From assembly GCA_003154635.1 (NCBI GenBank), contig PMDX01000250.1, positions 1 to 6,492 of the forward strand: a stretch of DNA of 6,492 bases, in the 5' to 3' direction. How positions within the stretch are numbered: the stretch's first letter is position 1; each line of letters starts with the position of its first letter. The stretch comes from Actinomycetota bacterium (GTDB lineage Bacteria > Actinomycetota > Geothermincolia > Fen-727 > Anoxymicrobiaceae). The notes under the pieces were generated by a model. The model saw nothing but the letters and a program-made list of their open reading frames with translations, ran no database searches and was not told the DNA's origin. Below, piece after piece: positions 1-5,891 of this stretch. The position numbers and the translations under genes were made by a program.

Positions 1-1403
1 CGAACCCGAAACTGCCGGGACTGTTCAGCAGGGTGTACGACCTGCTGTCCGTGGTCGCGCGCGCTCCCGACGACATGAGCGACGAAGAGGTGAGAGGCAT
101 AGCGAATTTCCTGCCCCCTGACGTCGCCAACACCATGAATGGCTTCATGGAAGCCAGGGTCAGGGTCGCCAGCCTCGTCTTCCTGAAGATGTGTGGGAAA
201 TGGATGAAAAACGCCATCGACGCGAAGGTGCAGGGCAAGAAAGTGATACTGGTGCCGTTCAACTTCGTGCCGGAGCTCGTCCACGCTTTCGAGAACGCCG
301 TTCCGCTGACAAGCGAAGTCCTCTCGACCCTCGGCGGCAACGCCATCCAGGGCAAGGGCAACAACTACTGGGACGAGGCGATGGGGATAGGCATACCCGA
401 CCACCTCTGCTCTTCCTCGACAATAGAGCTTGGCTCAATGCTTGCCGGCGGGGACATGGAGGCCGACGCTATCATCTCCTGCACGGCCGGCGCATGCGAC
501 GCAAACTCGAAGATACACGAGTTCGTGGCGAACTACCTCGGCATCCCCCAGATCATCCTGGAGAAGCCGGTCGATGAAAGCGAGCGGGGTCGGGAGCTCT
601 ACCACACCAACTTCTTTAACATGGTCTCGAAGCTCGAGGAGTTCGTCGGCGAGGAGATATCCGAGGATCGGCTTCGGGAAGTGGTGATCAACTGCAACAG
701 GGCCGCGGAGCTCAATTACGAGCTCTGGGAGCTCAAGAAGAACGTCCCCTGCCCGGTGCCGAACCTGTTCAGTTTCTTTGAGTACGCGACGCGCTTCACC
801 ATGTGGGGACGGCCCGAGGCCGTGCATACGCTCGAGGTAATGGTTGACATCGCGAAGAAGCGGCTGGCGGCGGGTGAGTACCCCGCGCCCGAGGAGAAAG
901 CCCGTTGCGGCTGGCTCTACGTCGGCTACTACACGGACTTCGGCGGGCTCTTCAACTGGATGGAGGAGCAGGGCTACACGTACCTGTTCGATGTGCTCGA
1001 CCTGTTCTTCCCGGAGCCCATCTCGACCGAGAGCAGGGAGACCATGCTCGACGGCATCTGCGAGGCCGCAAGGACGTTCACGATGACACGACAGATGGGC
1101 GCATACTCGATGTCACTTGCCTGGATCGAGGACGCCATCCACATGGCAAAAGAGATGGACGCCAACTGCGGAATATACTGCGGGCACCATGCCTGCAAGC
1201 AGACCTGGAGCGTTATATCGATCGTCCAGAAGGAACTGATGGAACGCACGGGAACGCCCACCCTGTGCCTGCAGGGTGACGCATGGCTGAGCGGTATGAC
1301 GCCGATGTCCGCGCTGCAAAAGGACATTGACGAGTTCATCAAGAGCGTTGTCACCAAGAAGCGCAGGGTCAAGACCCGCGGACAGGCGAAGGTCGAAGGG
1401 TGA
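1..1403 (+). CDS. 2-hydroxyacyl-CoA dehydratase D-component family protein (HgdB/BcrB/BcrC/DCCP-like), 5' partial
   Basis: This is an iron-sulfur protein of the 2-hydroxyacyl-CoA dehydratase family, cytoplasmic, expected to receive an ATP-activated electron from an activase. The frame is open to the left edge (first full codon at 3), so the true start is probably outside. A GTG at 33 is possible, but it has no properly spaced ribosome binding site. Counting from that GTG, a family-like GKKVILVPFNFVPEL segment lies near residues 69-83. Candidate cluster cysteines are C126 (PDHLCSS), C150 and C155 (CTAGACD, followed by K160), and C383 and C388 (CGHHACKQ). The last domain has PTLCLQGD with C412. 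The visible 467 codons already exceed the usual 370-430 aa of a single subunit, so the N-terminus is extended. It ends 4 nt before an activase gene. The family call is firm. The substrate is unknown: acyl-CoA dehydration, aryl-CoA reduction or a double-cubane-type small-molecule reductase are all possible. Confidence 0.85.
   Translation, partial: NPKLPGLFSRVYDLLSVVARAPDDMSDEEVRGIANFLPPDVANTMNGFMEARVRVASLVFLKMCGKWMKNAIDAKVQGKKVILVPFNFVPELVHAFENAVPLTSEVLSTLGGNAIQGKGNNYWDEAMGIGIPDHLCSSSTIELGSMLAGGDMEADAIISCTAGACDANSKIHEFVANYLGIPQIILEKPVDESERGRELYHTNFFNMVSKLEEFVGEEISEDRLREVVINCNRAAELNYELWELKKNVPCPVPNLFSFFEYATRFTMWGRPEAVHTLEVMVDIAKKRLAAGEYPAPEEKARCGWLYVGYYTDFGGLFNWMEEQGYTYLFDVLDLFFPEPISTESRETMLDGICEAARTFTMTRQMGAYSMSLAWIEDAIHMAKEMDANCGIYCGHHACKQTWSVISIVQKELMERTGTPTLCLQGDAWLSGMTPMSALQKDIDEFIKSVVTKKRRVKTRGQAKVEG
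1395..1400 (+). promoter_or_regulatory. Ribosome binding site for the first activase
   Basis: GAAGGG lies 7 nt before the ATG at 1408, inside the last codons of the dehydratase-family gene. It supports 1408 as the start, rather than an in-frame ATG at 1327 that would add 27 low-complexity residues ahead of the conserved GIDVGS motif. Confidence 0.7.
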
Positions 1404-1407
1404 TCGG

Positions 1408-2226
1408 ATGCCGTTCGCGGGTATTGACGTAGGTTCGCTTACGGCACAGGCCGTCCTCATCGAGGACGGCAAGACTCCGATGCTCAAGACGACAGGCGTA
1501 AAACTTCTCTCGAAGAGCATCCGGGTACTGCCCAACCCCATTGACTCCGCCCGGTCCGTGATGGGGGAGCTGCTCGATGAGAACGGACTTTCCTGGAACG
1601 ACATCACCTACTGTGTGAGCACCGGGTACGGACGCGACAAGGTGCAGGGCGAGGGTCTCGCGCAGGAGAACATCAGCGAGATCTCGTGCCACGGGCTCGG
1701 GGCTTTCTCGGTATCCCCGCAGGTGCGAACGATAGTCGATATCGGAGGCCAGGACGCGAAAGTCATCAGGGTCGATAAGAAAGGCGAGCTGGTCAACTTC
1801 GTGATGAACGACAAGTGCGCCGCGGGGACCGGGCGGTTTCTCGAGGTCATGAGCCGGACACTTGGCATCTCGTTCGAGGATCTCGGTCCGCTGGCGAAGA
1901 AGGCGCGCAGCAGGGTAGAGCTGTCGTCGCGCTGCAGCATATTCGCCGAGACCGAGGTCCTTCACTTCCTGCAGAAAGGCGACAACCCCTCCGAGATCGC
2001 CGCCGGCATCTGCAGGTCCATGGCGGACAGGGTGATGGCCCTGGTACGGCGCGTGGGTCTTGAAAAAGAAGTGATGATGACCGGAGGCGTCGCAAAGAAC
2101 GTGGCCGTCAGATCGGAGCTCGAGCGGATGCTCAACATACGCATGCTCACCCCCTCCCTGGATCCGCAGATAATGGGAGCTTACGGCGCCGCGATCTTCG
2201 CCCGGAGGGTTGGTGGTGCGCGGTGA
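1408..2226 (+). CDS. Acyl-CoA dehydratase activase / BcrAD-type ATPase, copy 1
   Basis: 272-aa ASKHA-fold ATPase of the BadF/BadG/BcrA/BcrD/HgdC family. Members form dimers with one [4Fe-4S] cluster held between subunits, and they drive one electron onto a dehydratase or reductase partner at the cost of ATP. Visible motifs are phosphate-1 GIDVGS at residues 5-10, TGYGR at 72-76, phosphate-2 DIGGQD at 111-116, NDKCAAGTGRF with cluster ligand C137, SSRCSIFAETE with cluster ligand C176, and adenosine-motif TGGVAKN at 225-231. All are canonical and the length is normal for the family. It starts 4 nt after the dehydratase-family stop and overlaps the next gene by 4 nt, so translational coupling is likely. 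By motif completeness this is the better-conserved of the two activases. Its exact electron acceptor is inferred from position only. Confidence 0.93.
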   Translation: MPFAGIDVGSLTAQAVLIEDGKTPMLKTTGVKLLSKSIRVLPNPIDSARSVMGELLDENGLSWNDITYCVSTGYGRDKVQGEGLAQENISEISCHGLGAFSVSPQVRTIVDIGGQDAKVIRVDKKGELVNFVMNDKCAAGTGRFLEVMSRTLGISFEDLGPLAKKARSRVELSSRCSIFAETEVLHFLQKGDNPSEIAAGICRSMADRVMALVRRVGLEKEVMMTGGVAKNVAVRSELERMLNIRMLTPSLDPQIMGAYGAAIFARRVGGAR

Positions 2227-2999
2227 TAACGATGGGCATAGACGTTGGCAACCTGCTCAGCAAGGTGGTCGTGCTCGACGGGGACGAGCTGGTGGCGAGC
2301 GGGATAATGGAAACCAGCGGCAACGCTTCCTCCGAGATCGGCGGCCTGGTAGCTTCGGTCCTCGATGAGGCGGGCATCGAGCGCGGCAAGGTCGAGATGG
2401 CCGGAGGCACCGGCAGCGGTGCGGAGCTCCTCTCGGATGTGGACTTCACCGAGGACGAGGTCACCTGCGTCACGGCGGCGGGAGCTTACCTCATTCCCGA
2501 GATCAACATGCTCGTGGATGTGGGCGGGCAGAGCATCACGTCGATACTCATCGACGACGACGGCGATGTGGTCAACTTCATGCGCAACGACAAATGCGCG
2601 TCCGGCTCGGGGCGCTTCCTGGAGGTCATGAGCCACGCCGTCGGGGTGGGCATCGACGAGATCGACTCCGTGGCAGCCTCGTCGACAGGCGCCGTGCCTG
2701 TCAGCAGCCAGTGTGGAGTGTTCGCCGAGAGCGAAGTCATAACGCACGTCAACGAGGGCGAGAAACCCGCGGACATAGTGGCGGGCCTCTGCGACGCCAT
2801 TGCCAGCATCGTTTCGGCGCAAGCCCGAAAGTTCGGCAACGGTGACAGGTACACGCTCACTGGAGGGGTCGCGCGGATATCCGCCGTGGCCGACCGCGTG
2901 CGCGAAAAGCTCGGCGGCACTTACTACCCGTTTCCCCACGACCCCAGGCTTGCCGCGGCTATCGGCGCCGCATTGCTCGCCGGCTTCGAAGAGGAATAG
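2223..2999 (+). CDS. Acyl-CoA dehydratase activase / BcrAD-type ATPase, copy 2 (divergent)
   Basis: 258-aa second ASKHA-family activase. A GTG start overlaps the preceding TGA (GTGA, 4 nt). A GGAGGG at 2204-2209 is 13 nt upstream, which is slightly long. An ATG at 2232 just before GIDVGN is an alternative start. The fold signatures are GIDVGN at residues 5-10, NDKCASGSGRF with ligand C125, SSQCGVFAESE with ligand C164, and TGGVARI at 213-219. Both cluster cysteines are kept. Several nucleotide-site positions differ from copy 1: DVGGQS (99-104) replaces DIGGQD, TGSG replaces TGYG, and TGGVARI replaces TGGVAKN. Copies 1 and 2 are clearly different proteins rather than a recent duplication. A BcrA/BcrD-like heterodimer is plausible, with copy 2 perhaps less active in ATP hydrolysis; that is inference. 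Confidence 0.9.
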   Translation: MITMGIDVGNLLSKVVVLDGDELVASGIMETSGNASSEIGGLVASVLDEAGIERGKVEMAGGTGSGAELLSDVDFTEDEVTCVTAAGAYLIPEINMLVDVGGQSITSILIDDDGDVVNFMRNDKCASGSGRFLEVMSHAVGVGIDEIDSVAASSTGAVPVSSQCGVFAESEVITHVNEGEKPADIVAGLCDAIASIVSAQARKFGNGDRYTLTGGVARISAVADRVREKLGGTYYPFPHDPRLAAAIGAALLAGFEEE

Positions 3000-3053
3000 G
3001 ACTGACGGCCGGGAACGTTATTTCGAGCTCCAACCGAACTGTCTCGAGTTGAA

Positions 3054-3770
3054 ATGGCATTATTCGACGAACAACTGGGTGAAGTAAGGCGCGTGCTGGA
3101 ATCCATGAGCGCGGGCGGCGCCGCGCGACAGTTCGCAGCCGGCGCGCGGGAGCTTTGGGATAAGGGTTCGACCCTTGTGCTCCAGGAGGACACCGCGCTC
3201 GAGATGGGTAATCCATCGGTGGCTTCGCTCTCGCTGTTACTCTGGAGTGAGGACGGGGGAGTGGAAGACGGGCGGATAACCCTCGTCGGACCGGACGTCG
3301 GCGAGGCGCTCAAAAGCGGAAGCCTGCCCTTTGCCCAGGTTGTGATAGTCGACGGAACGTTCGAAAGCGAGTACGACTCATACCGTGATATAAGAGACGC
3401 GGTCTACGACACGAGGCTTGCGGGGCTTTCGATACGCACGATGCCGAGCAAGCGGACGCTCTGGTGCAGGGTCGGTCGCGATGCCGCCGACAAGGGGCTC
3501 TCGCTCATCGACCTTGGCGCGGCGCTCATCGATTCGGTAAAGCGGCTGGAGGAGGTCGGCTCCGCGGAAGTTGTTTTCGTGACTTCGAGCGCGGAAGACG
3601 TCCGGCGTCTCACGTCGCCGGCGGCCTCGGCGCAGAGGCTGGTGGATGCGATGATGAAGATGTACCAGGAGCAGAACTTCGACTGCGAGACATGCGAGTA
3701 TCAGGATGTATGCGATACTGTCATGGACCTCAAGAAGATAAGGAGCAAGCTCACCGACTCCCAGGACTGA
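3054..3770 (+). CDS. Acetyl-CoA synthase beta-subunit-like protein, truncated (AcsB/CdhC middle domain plus Cys-rich tail)
   Basis: 238 aa. Comparison from memory with the acetyl-CoA synthase beta subunit (AcsB/CdhC) gives a colinear match: LEMGNP (49-54) to the VEMGGN region, VEDGRITLVGPDV (70-82) to ITDGKIEVIGPDI, LWCRVGRDAADKGLSLIDLG (136-155) to the WLRVSKDAVAKGF segment, and AEVVFVT (171-177) to VQVTIFT. After MYQEQ, the tail CETCEYQDVC supplies C211, C214 and C220 (C-x2-C-x5-C). This lies where AcsB has C-x2-C-x8-C, the first three A-cluster [4Fe-4S] ligands. The protein stops 18 residues later, so the fourth ligand and the nickel-binding CGC region are absent. It cannot be a complete acetyl-CoA synthase. 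It may bind an Fe-S cluster or metal and act as scaffold or partner. There are no membrane segments or signal peptide. The ATG at 3054 has a poor ribosome binding site, but an in-frame stop at 3003 rules out a much earlier start. Confidence 0.75.
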   Translation: MALFDEQLGEVRRVLESMSAGGAARQFAAGARELWDKGSTLVLQEDTALEMGNPSVASLSLLLWSEDGGVEDGRITLVGPDVGEALKSGSLPFAQVVIVDGTFESEYDSYRDIRDAVYDTRLAGLSIRTMPSKRTLWCRVGRDAADKGLSLIDLGAALIDSVKRLEEVGSAEVVFVTSSAEDVRRLTSPAASAQRLVDAMMKMYQEQNFDCETCEYQDVCDTVMDLKKIRSKLTDSQD

Positions 3771-3773
3771 TCC

Positions 3774-3797
3774 CCCCTCCCCTCCGAGAGGGAGGGG
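3774..3797. repeat. GC-rich hairpin with G-run tail in the intergenic space
   Basis: CCCCTCCC at 3774-3781 pairs perfectly with GGGAGGGG at 3790-3797 around an 8-nt loop. The + strand continues as further G-runs to about 3809. It begins 4 nt after the ACS-like stop codon. A short TTTT at 3815-3818 is too far away for a classical terminator. It resembles the C/G-run palindromes dispersed between genes in many bacterial genomes. It could reduce readthrough or stabilise the upstream mRNA end. Confidence 0.5.
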
Positions 3798-3884
3798 TCA
3801 GGGTGGAGGTGCAGTTTTGTTCAACGTATTTCGGCCGCCGGGCATATGGAGAACCGGCTTGACTACTGTGAAGGCGGTGTAAAC

Positions 3885-4628
3885 ATGATTCTGGCTGTCT
3901 GCGGGAAAGGTGGGGTAGGCAAGACGACCGTGTCCGCCATTGCGGCTCAGGCACTTGCCGAGAAAAACGGCCTGCGGGCTCTGGTGGTTGACGCGGATCC
4001 GGCCGGAGGCCTCGGCATGGCTCTCGGGCTCACTCCCCGCCGGACCCTCAATGATGTGCGCAAAGAGATAATCGAGGAGGTCAAGGAGGGCAAGCGCGAC
4101 AAGAGGGACCTCTCCGTCTCGCTGGACTACCTCATAGCCGAGGCTCTCACCGAGCGCGGCAACATGGCGTTCCTCTCCATAGGGCGACCCGAGGATGAGG
4201 GTTGCTACTGCAAGGTCAATGTCATCCTGAAGGACACTATTGAAGGACTTGCCGGGCGCTTTGACGCCACCGTGATCGACGCTGAAGCAGGCATCGAGCA
4301 GGTGAACCGCAAGGTGATAAGCTCTGTCGACTATATGCTTCTAGTCAGCGACACATCCGCCAAGGCCGTGCGGGTCGTCGAGACGATCAAGGACGTTGCC
4401 GACCGCATGATCGGCAACGAAGGTGCGGGGCTCGTGGTCAACAGGGTGCGCGACAGGGCCGAGATAGAGGGCATTCAAAGCGGCACCGCTCTGGATGTCA
4501 TAGGGTGGGTCCCCGAGGACGACACTATCCGACGCTTCGACGGCGAGGAGAAATCATTTCTCGAGCTTCCCGATTGCCCCGCGCGCGCGGCAATTCGTGG
4601 GGCGCTGGTCCGCGCCGGCCTGTTATGA
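3885..4628 (+). CDS. CooC/AcsF-like nickel-insertion P-loop ATPase
   Basis: 247-aa cytoplasmic MinD/SIMIBI-class ATPase of the CooC family, which matures nickel centres of CO dehydrogenase (CooC) or acetyl-CoA synthase (AcsF). Motifs from the ATG at 3885 are a deviant Walker A CGKGGVGKTT at residues 6-15 with signature lysine K8 and catalytic K13, DADPA at 36-40, and the family-specific CYC (C107, C109) that binds metal at the dimer interface in CooC. IDAEAGIEQ at 131-139 is the switch II form typical of CooC, and VNRV at 185-188 is the base-recognition strand. The ATG at 3846 would add 13 residues before the first strand and has no ribosome binding site. The start at 3885 has AAGGCGG nearby and places the P-loop normally. 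Its position after an ACS-beta-like gene suggests it serves that protein or the dehydratase-family protein. CooC versus AcsF cannot be decided from motifs. Confidence 0.88.
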   Translation: MILAVCGKGGVGKTTVSAIAAQALAEKNGLRALVVDADPAGGLGMALGLTPRRTLNDVRKEIIEEVKEGKRDKRDLSVSLDYLIAEALTERGNMAFLSIGRPEDEGCYCKVNVILKDTIEGLAGRFDATVIDAEAGIEQVNRKVISSVDYMLLVSDTSAKAVRVVETIKDVADRMIGNEGAGLVVNRVRDRAEIEGIQSGTALDVIGWVPEDDTIRRFDGEEKSFLELPDCPARAAIRGALVRAGLL

Positions 4629-4662
4629 TCTGGGTGCCGATAGCGTAAGCCCGGCTGTGTTC

Positions 4663-4669
4663 AAGGGAG
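4663..4669 (+). promoter_or_regulatory. Ribosome binding site selecting a TTG start
   Basis: AAGGGAG lies 6 nt before the TTG at 4676. An in-frame TAA at 4646-4648 leaves TTG 4676 as the first usable start. The next alternative, ATG 4730, has no comparable site. Confidence 0.6.
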
Positions 4670-4675
4670 CTTGAG

Positions 4676-5812
4676 TTGCCCGACGAGAATGACAAGAAAC
4701 ACCCGAACAATGAGCATGCCGAAACGAGGATGAGCGAGGCCTCACGCCGCATCGCCATGGAGGCGCGCCGCCGCATCGAGCTGATCGCCTCGCGTATCCC
4801 GGGCGCGAGGACGTTTCTCAAGCAAGCCGAAGAGCCTGTGGCCGCCGACCGGGTGGTCGTGATATCCGACCTGCATTTCGGCAATCCCTTCGCCGCTCTC
4901 AATAACGATGGTTCGCTTGCACGTTTACTCGAAGCGCTACGCGGGATGGGCCAGATCGACGAACTCATATTACTGGGCGATATATTTGACTTCTGGCAGG
5001 CGACGTTCCCGGAGGCGGTGGAGCTCGGCCGCAGCCTCATGTCGGCGCTGTTCCAGCTCAACAACGTGGGCCGCATGATCTACGTGCCGGGTAACCACGA
5101 TCACAGGGTGGTGAGGCTGTACCTCGACGAGCTTGCCAGCCGGAAGTTGCGGGCGGGGGAGCTTGGGACTATCGATCTGACGATTCCGATGGTTGAGGAC
5201 TGCCCGGCGATGCAGCCGCTCAAGCCGGCGGGAGCGTCGGTCCCCCTCTACATGACGTACCCCTGGCACCGTGTGGCTATCCAGGGCCGCGAGGCGCTCC
5301 TGACTCACGGCCAGCTTCTGGGATTCTTCGAGCAGAGGTTCTGGCGCCCGCGCCAGCAACTCCTCAACGCGTTCTTGCTTAAGCGCAACCCGAGTGTGGG
5401 CCTCGACGACATCGAGAAGTTCATCTCTCCATACTACGAGCTCATAGCTCTCAGCACCGAGGTGCCGGGCGTCGTTGACGGCCGCTACCGCTTTTACCGC
5501 TTCATCAGTAAGACGGCTCGCAGCCTTGGAGTGGAGCGAGAGTACAGGGTCTCCGCGCAGCGCAACAGGACTATCGAGCAGAACGCCGTAGAGATTGAAG
5601 CTCTGCTCGACCATTTCTGCGAGGAGAAGCCCGCGTACTTCGTCTACGGCCACACCCACCGCGCCGGCGCACTCGAGCTGCCGCTCTCCGGCACGCTGGC
5701 GATAAACAGCGGCTGCTGGCTCGACGATCCCGGCGAAGAGAATACCAGGCACACCATCGTCGAGATCACGAACGAGGCCCGGATCATCGACCTCCAGGCT
5801 CCACCCGGTTGA
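4676..5812 (+). CDS. LpxH-like calcineurin-fold metallophosphoesterase
   Basis: 378-aa binuclear-metal phosphoesterase. The metal-ligand motifs appear in order: SDLHFGN (D65, H67), LLGDIFDFW (G101, D102), VPGNHDHR (N140, H141), LLTHGQ (H211) and YGHTHRAG (H326, H328), followed by INSGCW. The GDIFDFW and GNHD pattern is that of UDP-2,3-diacylglucosamine hydrolase (LpxH) and its relatives. LpxH is about 240 aa. This protein has about 57 extra N-terminal residues, charged and probably helical, plus an insertion of roughly 70-100 residues between H211 and the GHTH motif, so an LpxH function should not be assumed. No signal peptide or transmembrane segment is evident. TTG is the chosen start on ribosome-binding-site grounds. 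It follows the CooC-like gene by 47 nt with no clear terminator and may be co-transcribed, but no functional link is apparent. Confidence 0.85.
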   Translation: MPDENDKKHPNNEHAETRMSEASRRIAMEARRRIELIASRIPGARTFLKQAEEPVAADRVVVISDLHFGNPFAALNNDGSLARLLEALRGMGQIDELILLGDIFDFWQATFPEAVELGRSLMSALFQLNNVGRMIYVPGNHDHRVVRLYLDELASRKLRAGELGTIDLTIPMVEDCPAMQPLKPAGASVPLYMTYPWHRVAIQGREALLTHGQLLGFFEQRFWRPRQQLLNAFLLKRNPSVGLDDIEKFISPYYELIALSTEVPGVVDGRYRFYRFISKTARSLGVEREYRVSAQRNRTIEQNAVEIEALLDHFCEEKPAYFVYGHTHRAGALELPLSGTLAINSGCWLDDPGEENTRHTIVEITNEARIIDLQAPPG

Positions 5813-5816
5813 CCGG

Positions 5817-5846
5817 TTGGCACACCCTTGATAACTCGTATATGAT
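5817..5846 (+). promoter_or_regulatory. Sigma70-type promoter for the secreted repeat protein
   Basis: The -35 box TTGGCA (5817-5822) matches TTGACA at 5 of 6 positions. The -10 box TATGAT (5841-5846) matches TATAAT at 5 of 6. The spacer is 18 nt. Transcription would begin near 5853, about 39 nt before the ATG. It starts 5 nt after the preceding stop codon, which separates the last gene from the upstream cluster. Confidence 0.6.
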
Positions 5847-5880
5847 GTGCGTTGCGTCTTGTCTCAAAGAGGGTGGATCC

Positions 5881-5887
5881 GGGGAGG
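5881..5887 (+). promoter_or_regulatory. Ribosome binding site of the secreted repeat protein
   Basis: GGGGAGG, 4 nt before the ATG at 5892. It is strong in sequence and slightly close in spacing. It fixes the start directly ahead of a signal peptide. Confidence 0.65.
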
Positions 5888-5891
5888 CGTC

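Noticed and set aside
33..35. GTG at 33 as the true start of the dehydratase-family gene
   Set aside because: The same frame is open to the window edge, and AGG directly abuts the codon rather than being spaced as a ribosome binding site. The gene is treated as 5' partial.
1113..1965. Overlapping - strand open frames (1113-1607 and 1369-1965)
   Set aside because: They span the junction of two well-supported + strand genes, and their translations show no conserved domain.
2181..2939. Long open frame on the - strand (252 codons) opposite the second activase
   Set aside because: It lies antisense to a gene with clear family motifs and shows no recognisable domain. Long antisense frames are expected where third codon positions are GC-rich.
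3774..3818. Hairpin as a classical rho-independent terminator
   Set aside because: The stem is GC-rich, but the T-run lies about 17 nt beyond it and is only four bases, so the typical structure is not met.
3820..3848. Possible promoter before the CooC-like gene (TTCAAC, 17-nt spacer, CATATG)
   Set aside because: Both boxes are weak matches to consensus. Any random 110-bp stretch would be likely to offer something similar.
3846..3884. Upstream ATG at 3846 as the start of the CooC-like gene
   Set aside because: It has no ribosome binding site and adds 13 residues before the first beta strand. CooC-family proteins begin directly at that strand.
4970..5752. Long open frame on the - strand (260 codons) opposite the phosphoesterase
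   Set aside because: The + strand frame carries all five metallophosphoesterase motifs in order. The antisense product has no recognisable motif.
5805..5820. CCGGTTGA/CCGGTTGG repeat around the phosphoesterase stop codon
   Set aside because: It is a short direct repeat with only a 6-bp palindrome and no T-run. It is not supportable as a terminator or operator.
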